Of a DNA stretch of 64,000 nucleotides, positions 35,649 through 44,696 are shown piece by piece. The DNA comes from an uncultured Sphingomonas sp. (GTDB lineage Bacteria > Pseudomonadota > Alphaproteobacteria > Sphingomonadales > Sphingomonadaceae): the NCBI GenBank assembly GCA_913775315.1, contig CAJYIX010000023.1, positions 32,273 to 96,272 of the forward strand. The letters are read 5' to 3'. The stretch's first letter is position 1. Each line of letters opens with the position of its first letter. The notes beneath the pieces were generated by a model, which saw nothing but the letters and a program-made list of their open reading frames with translations, was not told where the DNA came from and did not search any database. A program made the translations under genes and the position numbers.

Positions 35649-36005
35649 ATGGACATTCCTGGCATCTATCATAGCTGGATCGACTGGATCGGCGACGGCA
35701 CTGGCCTTCCCGATGCGATCCTGCACATCCACGCGGGCCTCGCGATCCTGCTGGCGGTGCGGCTCGTCTCGCGCCGGTCACTCGGGTCTTTCATCCCGTT
35801 CGCGGTTGTGGTGCTGGCGGAGCTCGGCAACGAGTGGCTGGACTATCTGCACTACGGCCTGCGCGTCGAGGACACGCTGTCGGATATCGGCAACACGCTG
35901 TTCTGGCCGCTGGTCATCAGCATGGGCGTGCGCCTGCGCCCGATGGCGCATCGCGACCGCCCCGAGCGGGGCGACGCGGAAAAGCCGCCTACTTCTTCCG
36001 CTTGA
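35649..36005 (+). CDS. Conserved membrane protein of unknown function
   Basis: 118 residues. Three hydrophobic stretches (ILHIHAGLAILLAVRLV, SFIPFAVVVLAELGNEWLDY, LFWPLVISMGVRL) separated by short loops, with the buried acidic pattern ELGNEWLDYLHYG recalling VanZ-like proteins, but the match is only by pattern. ATG 35649 precedes MDIPGIYHSW. The 3' end overlaps the convergent sspB end by 17 nt. Confidence 0.75.
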   Translation: MDIPGIYHSWIDWIGDGTGLPDAILHIHAGLAILLAVRLVSRRSLGSFIPFAVVVLAELGNEWLDYLHYGLRVEDTLSDIGNTLFWPLVISMGVRLRPMAHRDRPERGDAEKPPTSSA

Positions 36006-36474
36006 AGTCCACCGCAACGACGTTCGAGCCATCCTCGACCGGCGCGGCGCGAGCGGTATCGCCGTCATTCTCGGCCGGCTCGTGCTCAGTTTCCTCGGCG
36101 ACGTCGGACGCCTGGAAGCGCAGCTCGAAATTGACTGCCGGGTCGTGGAAGCCGGTGATCGCCGAGAACGGAATGTCGAGCATCGACGGCACCTGATTGA
36201 AGCTCAGGCCGACGCTGAACCGCGTGTCGTCGACCTTCAGGTCCCAGAAACGGTGCTGAAGGACGATCGTCATCTCGTCCGGGAACCGGTCGATCAGCCG
36301 CTGCGGAATGTCGACGCCGGGCGCCTGCGTCTTGAAGGTGATGTAGAAATGGTGGTTGCCGGGCAGCCCGCCGGTCTGCGCGACTGAGCCGAGCACGCGG
36401 CCGACGACCGCGCGCAGCGCCTCCTGCACGATCTCGTCATACGGAATCAGGCTGTCGGGGATCGTGCCGGTCAT
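35989..36474 (-). CDS. sspB: ClpXP adaptor SspB
   Basis: 161 residues. Begins with IPYDEIVQEALRAVV; the substrate-binding core contains HHFYITFKTQAPGVDIP, PDEMTIVLQHRFWDL and VGLSFNQVPSMLDIPFSAI. The acidic linker and the C-terminal VVAVDFKRKK tail form the ClpX-binding peptide region. SspB delivers ssrA-tagged proteins to ClpXP. Divergent from the his operon. Confidence 0.95.
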   Translation of the reverse strand: MTGTIPDSLIPYDEIVQEALRAVVGRVLGSVAQTGGLPGNHHFYITFKTQAPGVDIPQRLIDRFPDEMTIVLQHRFWDLKVDDTRFSVGLSFNQVPSMLDIPFSAITGFHDPAVNFELRFQASDVAEETEHEPAENDGDTARAAPVEDGSNVVAVDFKRKK

Positions 36475-36556
36475 GCCCCCTTAGCTAGCGCCCTGCGGCC
36501 CGGGGTCAAGGTGGCTGCGGCGTTGCATGGTCTCGATGAAGCGCTATGTGGCCCCC

Positions 36557-37144
36557 ATGCGCACCGCCACCGTCAGCCGCCACACCAGCGAAACGCGGAT
36601 CGAGGTCGAGGTCAATCTCGACGGCACCGGCCAGTATGCGATCGAGACCGGCGTCGGTTTCTTCGATCACATGCTGGAACAGCTCGCTCGCCACTCGTTG
36701 ATCGATATCCGCCTGAAGTGCGAGGGCGACCTGCATATCGACCAGCATCACACCGTCGAGGATTCCGCGCTGGCGCTGGGAGAGGCGGTGGCAAAGGCGC
36801 TGGGCGACAAGCGCGGCATCCGTCGCTACGCGGACGCGCACTCACCGATGGACGAGACGCTGACCCGCGTCGCGGTCGACATTTCAGGCCGCCCGTGGCT
36901 CGTATGGAAGACCGCGTTCACGCAGACGCGGCTGGGCGAAATGGATACTGAGCTGTTCCAGCATTTCTTCCACAGCTTCGCCCAGACCGCCGGCCTGACG
37001 CTCCACGTCGAGACGCTGTACGGCGAGAATAACCACCACATCGCCGAGGCCGCCTTCAAGGGCCTCGCCCGCGCGCTGCGCGAAGCGGCGGAGATCGACC
37101 CGCGCAAGGCGGGCGTCATTCCCTCGACCAAGGGTGTGCTCTGA
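36557..37144 (+). CDS. hisB: Imidazoleglycerol-phosphate dehydratase
   Basis: 195 residues. Two manganese motifs are present: [16 protein letters not shown] and [15 protein letters not shown], along with [16 protein letters not shown]. It dehydrates imidazoleglycerol phosphate in histidine synthesis. The ATG giving [10 protein letters not shown] fits the family; an upstream ATG would add ten residues. First gene of the plus-strand his run; it shares one base (ATG/TGA type junction) with the next gene. Confidence 0.97.
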   Translation: MRTATVSRHTSETRIEVEVNLDGTGQYAIETGVGFFDHMLEQLARHSLIDIRLKCEGDLHIDQHHTVEDSALALGEAVAKALGDKRGIRRYADAHSPMDETLTRVAVDISGRPWLVWKTAFTQTRLGEMDTELFQHFFHSFAQTAGLTLHVETLYGENNHHIAEAAFKGLARALREAAEIDPRKAGVIPSTKGVL

Positions 37145-37446
37145 TGATCCGGCCGGCGACCCCGCTGACGCTGGTGCTCATCACCTACACCGACAAGGAC
37201 GCGATCGAACGGCTGCGCCCCACGCATGTCGAGTGGATTCGTGAGGCGATCGATGCAGGCGTGATGCTGCTCGCCGGACGGCGCGACGATGCCGAGGGCG
37301 GCGTCCTCCTGTTCCGCGGCACGCCCGAGAACGTACGGCCGGTGGCGGAGAGCGATCCGTTCGTGACCGGCGGCGGCGCGACGATCGAGCTCGTCGGCTT
37401 CCCCGCCAACCTTGCCGACGATGCGCTGGCGGCGGTCCTGACGTGA
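37144..37446 (+). CDS. YciI-like protein in the his operon
   Basis: 100 residues, ferredoxin-like fold of the YCII family: LVLITYTDKDAIERLRPTHV, EWIREAIDAGVMLLAGRRDD, GVLLFRG and SDPFVTGGGATIELVGF. The conserved His (RPTHVEW) and Asp (SDPF) of YciI are present, which suggests an intact active site. It is translationally coupled to hisB and hisH. A role tied to histidine synthesis is inferred from context only. Confidence 0.85.
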   Translation: MIRPATPLTLVLITYTDKDAIERLRPTHVEWIREAIDAGVMLLAGRRDDAEGGVLLFRGTPENVRPVAESDPFVTGGGATIELVGFPANLADDALAAVLT

Positions 37447-38045
37447 CGACCGCGCTGATCGATTACGGCGCGGGCAATCTTCATTCGGTCCATAACGCGC
37501 TGAAGGCGGCGGGGGCGACCGACATCGCCATCACTGCCGACCCGGACACGGTGGCAAAGGCCGACCGCATCGTCCTGCCCGGCGTCGGCGCGTTCGCCGC
37601 TTGCCGCGACGGGCTGGCCGCGCTTGATGGCATGATCGACGCGATGGAGGCGCGCGTCCTCCGCGGCGGCGCGCCGTTCCTCGGCATCTGCGTGGGCATG
37701 CAGCTTATGGCGACGACCGGCGAGGAAATGGGCGGCCATGCCGGCCTCGGCTGGATCGAGGGGACCGTCGCGCGCATCCCCGACGCCCCCGGCATCCGCG
37801 TGCCGCACATGGGCTGGAACGACGTCGTCCCCGCCCAGCCCCATCCGCTGATCGAGCCGGGCGAGGCCTATTTCCTCCACAGCTACGCGTTTACCGGCGC
37901 CTCCGTGCTCGCGACGACGACGCATGGCGGGCCGGTCACCGCGGCGATCGGACGCGACAACCTGATCGGCATCCAGTTCCACCCCGAAAAGAGCCAGCGT
38001 TACGGCATCGCGCTGCTCGAGAGGTTCCTTGCATGGCGGCCCTGA
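37443..38045 (+). CDS. hisH: Imidazole glycerol phosphate synthase, glutaminase subunit
   Basis: 200 residues, class I amidotransferase: IDYGAGNLHSV at the start, the oxyanion PGVGAFAACRD loop, nucleophile Cys in LGICVGMQLM, and the catalytic His-Glu in GIQFHPEKSQ. It supplies ammonia to HisF. GTG start overlaps the YciI stop by 4 nt; the 3' end overlaps hisA by 13 nt. Confidence 0.97.
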   Translation: MTTALIDYGAGNLHSVHNALKAAGATDIAITADPDTVAKADRIVLPGVGAFAACRDGLAALDGMIDAMEARVLRGGAPFLGICVGMQLMATTGEEMGGHAGLGWIEGTVARIPDAPGIRVPHMGWNDVVPAQPHPLIEPGEAYFLHSYAFTGASVLATTTHGGPVTAAIGRDNLIGIQFHPEKSQRYGIALLERFLAWRP

Positions 38046-38767
38046 CGATCTTTCCCGCGATCGACCTGAAGCGCGGACAGGTGGTGCGCCTGGCCGAGGG
38101 CGATATGGACCGCGCGACCGTCTATGGCGACGATCCGGCGGCTCAGGCCCGGCTGTTCGCAGCGGCGGGCGCCGACCACCTCCACGTCGTCGACCTCGAC
38201 GGCGCGTTCGCGGGCGATTCGGTGAATGGAGAGGCGGTGCGCGCCGCCGTCGCCGCCTTTCCCGGCCGGGTGCAGGTGGGCGGCGGCATCCGCGACATGG
38301 CCTCGGTCGAGCGGTGGCTCGCGCTCGGCATCGCGCGGGTCGTGATCGGCACCGCCGCGCTCAAGAAGCCCGATTTCGTGAAGGCCGCCGCCCGGGCGCA
38401 CCCGGGCGCGATCGTCGTCGCGGTCGATGCGCGCGACGGCATGGTCGCAACCGAGGGTTGGGCAGACGTATCCGACGTCTCGGTTGAGGACCTGTCGCGC
38501 CGGTTCGAGGATGCTGGCGTCGCCGCGCTCCTGTTCACCGACGTGGGCCGCGACGGGCTGCTCAAGGGCTGCAATGTCGAGGCGACGGTGGCGCTGGCAA
38601 AGGCCGTGTCGATCCCGGTCATCGCCTCCGGCGGCGTCGCCGGGATCGAGGATATTCATGCGCTTCGCCCGCATGTCGGCGACGGCGTGACCGGCGTCAT
38701 CACCGGCCGCGCGCTCTATGACGGCCGCCTCGACCTCGCCGAAGCGATCCGGGTCGCGACCGCGTGA
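38033..38767 (+). CDS. hisA: ProFAR isomerase HisA
   Basis: 244 residues, TIM barrel. The catalytic Asp pair lies in [14 protein letters not shown] and [11 protein letters not shown]; phosphate loops are QVGGGIRD and ASGGVAG. It converts ProFAR to PRFAR. Overlaps hisF by 4 nt. Starts [13 protein letters not shown]. Confidence 0.96.
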   Translation: MAALTIFPAIDLKRGQVVRLAEGDMDRATVYGDDPAAQARLFAAAGADHLHVVDLDGAFAGDSVNGEAVRAAVAAFPGRVQVGGGIRDMASVERWLALGIARVVIGTAALKKPDFVKAAARAHPGAIVVAVDARDGMVATEGWADVSDVSVEDLSRRFEDAGVAALLFTDVGRDGLLKGCNVEATVALAKAVSIPVIASGGVAGIEDIHALRPHVGDGVTGVITGRALYDGRLDLAEAIRVATA

Positions 38768-39540
38768 CCGTCCGCGCGCGCGTCATCCCCTGCCTCGACG
38801 TGGCGAATGGCCGCGTCGTGAAGGGCGTGAACTTCGTTGATCTGATCGATGCGGGCGACCCGGTGGAGCAGGCGCGTGCCTATGACGCGGCGGGCGCGGA
38901 CGAGCTTTGCTTCCTCGACATCACCGCCAGCCATGAGGCGCGCGGGACTATTCTCGACGTGGTGCGCCGCACGGCGGAGGTCTGCTTCATGCCGCTGACC
39001 GTCGGCGGCGGCGTGCGCACCGCCGAGGACGCGCGCGCGCTGCTCCTCGCCGGGGCGGACAAGGTCGCGGTCAATTCCGCCGCCGTCACCCGGCCCGAGG
39101 TCGTCTCCGACATTGCCGAACGCTTCGGCAGCCAGTGCGTCGTCGCTTCGGTCGACGCGCGGCGGGTCGAGGATTGCTGGGAAGTCTTCACCCATGGCGG
39201 TCGCCGCGCGACGGGGATCGACGCGGTCGAGCATGCGCTGCGACTGATCGAACTCGGCGCTGGCGAGATTCTCGTCACCTCGATGGACCGCGACGGGACC
39301 AAAAGCGGCTATGACCTCGACCTCATCCGCACCATCGCCGGCCAGGTTGCAGTGCCCGTCGTCGCCAGCGGCGGCGTCGGCGGGCTGGACGACCTCGTCG
39401 CCGGTATTCGCGACGGCGGGGCGAGCGCAGTGCTCGCCGCCTCAATCTTCCATTTCGGCGAGGCGAGCATCGCCGACGCGCACCGGGCACTCGCCGCAGC
39501 GGGCATTCCGGTCCGCTCACCGCTCGTCGCCGCCCGTTGA
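38764..39540 (+). CDS. hisF: Imidazole glycerol phosphate synthase, cyclase subunit
   Basis: 258 residues. [18 protein letters not shown] and [12 protein letters not shown] carry the two catalytic Asp; TVGGGVRT and ASGGVGG bind phosphate. Partners HisH to close the imidazole ring. GTG start overlaps the hisA stop by 4 nt. Confidence 0.97.
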   Translation: MTVRARVIPCLDVANGRVVKGVNFVDLIDAGDPVEQARAYDAAGADELCFLDITASHEARGTILDVVRRTAEVCFMPLTVGGGVRTAEDARALLLAGADKVAVNSAAVTRPEVVSDIAERFGSQCVVASVDARRVEDCWEVFTHGGRRATGIDAVEHALRLIELGAGEILVTSMDRDGTKSGYDLDLIRTIAGQVAVPVVASGGVGGLDDLVAGIRDGGASAVLAASIFHFGEASIADAHRALAAAGIPVRSPLVAAR

Positions 39541-39571
39541 CAAGCGCGGCTCCCGCCCGCCAGCGAGGGGC

Positions 39572-40048
39572 ATGACCAGTACCGATCCGTTCGACGCGCT
39601 CGAAGCCGTCATCCGCAGCCGCCGCGGCGGCGATGCCAAGGCCAGCTACGTCGCCGCCCTGTTCGAAAAGGGCCGGCCGAAGATCGCGCAGAAAGTGGGC
39701 GAGGAAGCCGTCGAGGCCGCGATCGCCGCGGTCCAGGGCGACCGCAACGCGCTGAAGGGCGAGGCGGCGGACCTCATCTTCCACCTCATCGTCCTGCTCG
39801 TCGATGCGGGCCTCCGCCTCGACGACGTCCGCGCCGAACTCGTGCGGCGAGAGGGGCTGTCGGGGTTGGTCGAAAAGGCATCGCGCACCGCGCCGCCCCC
39901 GCCGGTGATACCGGAACCCGCGCCCGCCGCCACTGGACCGCTACCGCTCGGACATGACGAGGCGGCCCCTGCCGCCGCGCCGCTCCGCCCCGAGGGCGAA
40001 AAGCCCGGCAGTCCGCGCCCGCTTCCCCCCGCGACCGGAGGCTTCTGA
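39572..40048 (+). CDS. hisE: Phosphoribosyl-ATP pyrophosphohydrolase with long C-terminal tail
   Basis: 158 residues. The HisE core is complete in the first ~105: IRSRRGGDAKASYVAALF, KVGEEAVEAAIAAVQGD with the MazG-like metal Glu residues, and GEAADLIFHLIVLLVDAGL. The remaining ~50 residues are Pro/Ala-rich (APAATGPLPLGHDEAAPAA) and absent from ordinary HisE. A CGAGGGG ribosome site precedes the ATG. Shares one base with the HIT gene. Confidence 0.93.
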   Translation: MTSTDPFDALEAVIRSRRGGDAKASYVAALFEKGRPKIAQKVGEEAVEAAIAAVQGDRNALKGEAADLIFHLIVLLVDAGLRLDDVRAELVRREGLSGLVEKASRTAPPPPVIPEPAPAATGPLPLGHDEAAPAAAPLRPEGEKPGSPRPLPPATGGF

Positions 40049-40419
40049 TGCCGATCGACGCCACCCAGCCCTATGACGACGCCAACATCTTCGCGAAGAT
40101 CCTTCGCGGCGAGATCCCGGCGAAGCGTGTTTATGAAGACGATTTCGCCCTCGCCTTTCACGACATCGCTCCGCAGGCGCCCGTCCACATCCTCGTCATC
40201 CCCCGCGGCCCCTATGTGAGCTGGGACGATTTCAGCGCGCGGGCGAGCGACGCGGAAATCGTCGGCTTTACCCGCGCCATCGGCCATGTCGCGCGCGAGC
40301 ATGTGGGGCCAGGCTATCGCCTGCTCGCCAACACCGGCGGGCATGGCGGGCAGGAAGTGCCGCATCTGCATGTCCACATCTTCGCCGGCGCCCCGCTCGG
40401 CCCGATGCTGGCGCGGTGA
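40048..40419 (+). CDS. HIT-family nucleotide hydrolase (HinT-like)
   Basis: 123 residues. NIFAKILRGEIPAKRVYED at the start and the histidine triad HLHVHIFAGAPLG with the catalytic His at the end of the motif. HinT-like enzymes hydrolyse purine nucleotide phosphoramidates. Its place after hisE at the end of the his operon is common in alphaproteobacteria. Confidence 0.93.
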   Translation: MPIDATQPYDDANIFAKILRGEIPAKRVYEDDFALAFHDIAPQAPVHILVIPRGPYVSWDDFSARASDAEIVGFTRAIGHVAREHVGPGYRLLANTGGHGGQEVPHLHVHIFAGAPLGPMLAR

Positions 40420-40461
40420 GACAACGCTGCACCACCGTACGCCCAATCGGCGCTTTGGCGG

Positions 40462-40489
40462 TTGCAAGCGGAACTTTTCCCACTAGGCT
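40462..40489 (+). promoter_or_regulatory. Candidate promoter of the permease gene
   Basis: TTGCAA and TAGGCT are separated by 16 nt, 51 nt ahead of the ATG. Both hexamers are partial matches to the vegetative consensus, so this is only a candidate. Confidence 0.3.
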
Positions 40490-40540
40490 CCCGGCGATCC
40501 AATCCGCGGCGACGACAAGCCGCACCCTAGGGGACCGTGA

Positions 40541-42040
40541 ATGATATTCGGGCGCGTGAAGCCTCTCGACGCCATTTTGGCGACCGCCGAAAAGAAGTCG
40601 CTCCATCGATCGCTGGGCGCGTTCCAGCTCACCATGCTCGGCATCGGCGCCGTGATCGGCACCGGCATCTTCGTGCTGACGGCCGAAGCCGCGCAAAAGG
40701 CCGGGCCGGGCATGATGATTTCGTTCATCATCGCCGGTCTCGTCTGCGCGGTCGCCGCGCTCTGCTACGCCGAAATGGCGGCGATGGTCCCGGTGTCGGG
40801 ATCGGCCTACACTTATAGCTACGCGGTCATGGGCGAGCTCATCGCCTGGATGGTCGGCTGGGCGCTGATCCTCGAATACGCCGTCGCCGCCGGCGCGGTT
40901 TCGGTCGGCTGGTCCGGCTATATGATCGGCGCGATTGAGCATAGTTTCGGGATCGACATCCCGAACGCGCTGGTGCTCGGGCCGCTAGACGGCGGGCTCA
41001 TCAACCTGCCCGCGATGATCATCGCCGGGCTCGTCACCTGGCTCCTGGTGATCGGCACCAAGGAATCGGCGACGATCAACGCGATTCTCGTCTGCATCAA
41101 GGTCGTGGCGCTGACGCTGTTCATCATCCTCGCCATTCCGGTGATGAACATGGAGCAGTTCACGCCCTTCTCGCCGCTCGGCTTCGGGGGCATTTCGGCC
41201 GCGGCCGCGTCGATCTTCTTCGCCTATGTCGGCTTCGACGCCGTCTCGACCGCCGCGGAGGAGACCAAGAACCCTCAGCGCAATATGCCGATCGGCCTCA
41301 TCGGCAGCCTCGGCTTTTGCACCATCTTCTACATTCTCGTGTCGGCAGGCGTCATCGGCGCCCCCGGCATCAGCGCGCAGCCGGTGATGAGCGCGATCGG
41401 CGGCATCCTCGAGCCCGGCAGCCCCGAGCTCGCGCAGCAGTGCGCGGCGCGCGCGGCGGCGGGTGCCAAGGACGTGGTCTGCTCGAAGGAAGCGCTGGCG
41501 TTCGTCCTGCGCGAGATCGGCTGGCCGCAGATCGGCAACCTCGTCGGCCTCGCCGCGATCCTCGCCCTACCCTCGGTCATCCTGATGATGATGTTCGGCC
41601 AGACCCGCATCTTCTTCACGATGAGCCGCGACGGTCTGCTGCCGGCGATGTTCAGCCGCATCCACCCGAAGTTCAACACGCCGCACGTCATCACCATCCT
41701 GACGGGCATCGCGGTGTCGCTGTTCGCGGCATTCTTCCCGGTGGGGGCGCTGGCCAACATCTCGAACTCGGGCACGCTGTTCGCGTTCGCGGCGGTGTCG
41801 TTCGCGGTGCTGGTGCTTCGCCGCACCGATCCCGACCGCAAGCGTCCCTTCCGCACCCCGCTGGTGTGGGTGGTGGCGCCGTTGTCGATCCTCGGCTGCG
41901 TGTACCTGTTCTGGAGCCTCGACCCGCACAGCAAGATGCTGTTCGCGATCTGGGCGGCGATCGGGATCGTCGTCTATTTCGGCTACAGCCGCTCGCGCAG
42001 CCATGTCGGCCGCGGTATCGACGGGGTCGAGGAAGGCTGA
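40541..42040 (+). CDS. APC-superfamily amino acid permease
   Basis: 499 residues with about 12 to 14 helices. The substrate-binding unwound helix GIGAVIGTGIFVLTAEAA follows a short cytoplasmic N-terminus; FFAYVGFDAVSTAAEETKNPQRNMP is the conserved loop after helix 6 of cationic amino acid transporters (YfnA/CAT type). A soluble loop near residue 300 (QQCAARAAAGAKDVVCSKEA) carries two cysteines and is longer than usual. ATG with AGGGGACC upstream. Substrate unknown. Confidence 0.92.
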   Translation: MIFGRVKPLDAILATAEKKSLHRSLGAFQLTMLGIGAVIGTGIFVLTAEAAQKAGPGMMISFIIAGLVCAVAALCYAEMAAMVPVSGSAYTYSYAVMGELIAWMVGWALILEYAVAAGAVSVGWSGYMIGAIEHSFGIDIPNALVLGPLDGGLINLPAMIIAGLVTWLLVIGTKESATINAILVCIKVVALTLFIILAIPVMNMEQFTPFSPLGFGGISAAAASIFFAYVGFDAVSTAAEETKNPQRNMPIGLIGSLGFCTIFYILVSAGVIGAPGISAQPVMSAIGGILEPGSPELAQQCAARAAAGAKDVVCSKEALAFVLREIGWPQIGNLVGLAAILALPSVILMMMFGQTRIFFTMSRDGLLPAMFSRIHPKFNTPHVITILTGIAVSLFAAFFPVGALANISNSGTLFAFAAVSFAVLVLRRTDPDRKRPFRTPLVWVVAPLSILGCVYLFWSLDPHSKMLFAIWAAIGIVVYFGYSRSRSHVGRGIDGVEEG

Positions 42041-42064
42041 TCCGCTTCTCGGATGGGTAATTGA

Positions 42065-42099
42065 AAAGGCCCCCGCCGCTTCAGCGACGGGGGCCTTTC
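42065..42099. terminator. Bidirectional rho-independent terminator
   Basis: A stem of about 13 bp (aggcccccgccgct with agcgacgggggcct, one mismatch) around a tc loop has A residues before and T residues after, so it can end both the permease transcript and the convergent TonB-receptor transcript. Confidence 0.88.
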
Positions 42100-42103
42100 C
42101 GTG

Positions 42104-44440
42104 TCAGAAGCGTGCGGTGATCTGCCCGCCGTAGAAACGCGGTTCCGCCGGGATGAAGGTCGGGATGCCGAACCCACCACCGGTATTGCCCGCGTCGAGC
42201 AGATAATCCTCGTCGGTCGCGTTGCGGATGAAGCCGGCCAGTTCGAACCGCTCCTCGGCGAAGCTCACCCCCGCGCGCGCGTTGACCAGCGTCACCGGCC
42301 CCTGGCTGATCGCGCGGTTGTTCGGCACCTCGAAGAAGATGCGGCTGCGATAGGTGACGCTCGGTGTCGCGAAGAAGCGCATGCCGCCACCCAAGGGTGC
42401 GTCGATCGTCAGGCCACCCGCCGCCTGCCACTCGGGCTGAAGGCGGAAGCGCGCGCCTGAAAATTGCGGGGCGAAGCGGTTGTTCCGGTCGATGCCGCCG
42501 TCGATATAGCCGACATTGCCGAACAGGCTCAGCCACTTGGTCGGCCGCACGTTCAATTCGGCCTCGACACCCAGGTTGCTGGCCGTTCCCGCGCTCTGCG
42601 TGATCGACGTGCCGTTGGCCTGCTGCACGCTGACCTGGAAGCCATCGTACTTCTGGTAATAGACGCCAACCGAGCCCGAGACCGGCCCGACCGCGCCCTT
42701 GATCCCGCCCTCGTAATTCCAGACGGTCTCCTCCGGCACCAGTTGCACGCGCGGGCTGACGCGCGTGCTGCCCGGCGCCACCGTGGTGCGCTGCACGTCG
42801 AGCTGGACGACGGGCGAGCGCCGACCCTTCGAGATCGTCGCGTAGAGATTGACCGCATCCGACAGCCGGAACAGCGCGTTGAACCGCGGCAGCACCGCCG
42901 CATAGCTCTGCTGCCGCCAGAAGGTCAGCCCGCCGGTGTCGGTCTGGCCGGGGATCAGCGAGAAGGCGGTGGGGTTGAGCACCGGGCGCGGCACGCGCGT
43001 CGTATAGCCCGACTTGCGCTGCTCGATCAGCACGCGCGCGCCCGCGGTGAGTTCGAGTGCGGGCACCGGGATCCACGTCACGTCGCCGAACATCGAATAG
43101 GCGTCGTTCTGCCCGATATTCTTGAACTCGGAGCTGTACGGTATCTGCGTGAAGCGCCCGCCCGTCGCGATCGACGTAGCGCGCGCCGCCTGCACCACAC
43201 CCGCCGAATCGATGCAGCCGAGGCCGGGGATCAGCGGCGCACCGGCGAGGAAGCTGGCGCACTGGAGGAAGGTCCCCTCCTCGCTCGAAAACGGCACGCG
43301 CTGGAAGTTGTCCTCGACGAACACGTTCCACCCGAACTGCGCGCGCCAATTGGGGTCGCGATAGCTGAAGCGGCCCTCATGGCTCGCCTGCCACCCGCGT
43401 GCATCCTCGGCGAACTCGAGGAACCAGGCGGCGGAACCATCGGCGTCGAACACCTCGTTGCTGTCGAATTTGCGATAGCCGTTGACCGTCGTGAAGTTCC
43501 ACCCGTCTGCGAAGTCCCACGACGCGGTGAGGTTGGCGTCATAGACGTCGCGCGTCAGGCCGAGCTGGTCGTCGCCCAGCACCTGTGCCGACAGCGGCGA
43601 GCCACCGAGATTGGCGACGCCGAACGGATTGCCCGGCCCCGCCTCGGTCGGCAGGCGGCGAGAGACGAACGGCGTGCCGCCGTTACGCTGCCGGTCATAG
43701 GTGCCGATCAGGTCGACAGTCAGGTCCTCGGTCGGCGTGAAGCGCAGCGACGCGCGCACGCCGAGCTGATCCTGTGCGTAGAGCTCCTTGTCCTGCCGCG
43801 GCGACAGGTTCTCGACATAGCCGTCGCGCTTCTTCCACTCGAACGCGATGCGACCGGCGATCTTGTCGCTGCCGGCGTTGAAGAAGCCGGAGACGAGCGT
43901 CTGGTCGTAATTGCCGTATCCACCGGTCAGCGCGCCCGAGAAGCCGGGCTTGGGCCGCGCCGAGGTCAGGCTGATCGCGCCCACTGCGCTGGCGGTGCCG
44001 AACAGTGTCGCCTGCGGCCCCTTGATGACTTCGACCCGCTCGAGATCGTAGATCGCCTGGTACGACCCGCGCGAACGCGAGATGTCGACGCCATTGTAAT
44101 AGAGCGTAACGCGCGGCCCCTGCTGCGCCGAGCCGGAATCCGAGGTGATGCCGCGGATGACGATGCCGGGATTGTTGGCGCTCTGCTCCTGGATGTTGAG
44201 GCCGGGAATATAGCTCGACAGCTCGTCGAGATCGCCGACACCGAGTTCGGCGATGCGCTCGCCCGAGACCGCCGAGATGGTGATCGGCACGTCGACCGCG
44301 CGCTGCTCGATCTTCTGCGCGGTCACCAGAATGTCGTTCGAATCCGCTGGCGCGTCGCCCGCCTGGATCGAGGATTGGGCAAGCGCAGGGCTCGCGGTCG
44401 AGGCAAGCAGCATCGCGGCTGCCGAAAGGCGCAGTTTCAT
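42104..44440 (-). CDS. TonB-dependent outer-membrane receptor
   Basis: 778 residues. Signal peptide MKLRLSAAAMLLASTASPAL followed by SNDILVTAQKIEQRAVDVPI, the typical sphingomonad receptor N-terminus. The plug has SYIPGLNIQEQ and RGITSDSGSAQ, LYYNGVDISR, VEVIKGPQATLFG. A 22-strand barrel ends in terminal Phe (GGQITARF) for BAM recognition. AAGGGGGG precedes the ATG. A TATAAT hexamer on the minus strand at 44674-44679 may be its -10 box. No cognate transporter or regulator is adjacent, so the ligand is unknown. Confidence 0.93.
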   Translation of the reverse strand: MKLRLSAAAMLLASTASPALAQSSIQAGDAPADSNDILVTAQKIEQRAVDVPITISAVSGERIAELGVGDLDELSSYIPGLNIQEQSANNPGIVIRGITSDSGSAQQGPRVTLYYNGVDISRSRGSYQAIYDLERVEVIKGPQATLFGTASAVGAISLTSARPKPGFSGALTGGYGNYDQTLVSGFFNAGSDKIAGRIAFEWKKRDGYVENLSPRQDKELYAQDQLGVRASLRFTPTEDLTVDLIGTYDRQRNGGTPFVSRRLPTEAGPGNPFGVANLGGSPLSAQVLGDDQLGLTRDVYDANLTASWDFADGWNFTTVNGYRKFDSNEVFDADGSAAWFLEFAEDARGWQASHEGRFSYRDPNWRAQFGWNVFVEDNFQRVPFSSEEGTFLQCASFLAGAPLIPGLGCIDSAGVVQAARATSIATGGRFTQIPYSSEFKNIGQNDAYSMFGDVTWIPVPALELTAGARVLIEQRKSGYTTRVPRPVLNPTAFSLIPGQTDTGGLTFWRQQSYAAVLPRFNALFRLSDAVNLYATISKGRRSPVVQLDVQRTTVAPGSTRVSPRVQLVPEETVWNYEGGIKGAVGPVSGSVGVYYQKYDGFQVSVQQANGTSITQSAGTASNLGVEAELNVRPTKWLSLFGNVGYIDGGIDRNNRFAPQFSGARFRLQPEWQAAGGLTIDAPLGGGMRFFATPSVTYRSRIFFEVPNNRAISQGPVTLVNARAGVSFAEERFELAGFIRNATDEDYLLDAGNTGGGFGIPTFIPAEPRFYGGQITARF

Positions 44441-44696
44441 GAATGACCCCCCTTTGTTGTCGGGGTCGCGTTGCGCGGGATAGGTGAAGCCTGCGCGGCT
44501 TAGTGATGACGCCGCGATGACCACGCCGCGCGATTTAAGGCGCTTCGGTTACAGGTGCGAAGGCGGCGGCACGGCGCGCCATGCCGCATCGTTCACACGC
44601 ATTGCGAAGATCGGCACTCGCCGAAAACGAAGCGCCCCTCTTCCCCGGACATGGGAAAGATGGGCGCCAAGCCATTATATGAACTGCGTTTTCGGG

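Noticed and set aside
42464-44446. A 660-codon plus-strand frame opposite the TonB-dependent receptor
   Set aside because: Arg/Ala-rich shadow of a well-supported receptor gene; no ribosome site or family features.
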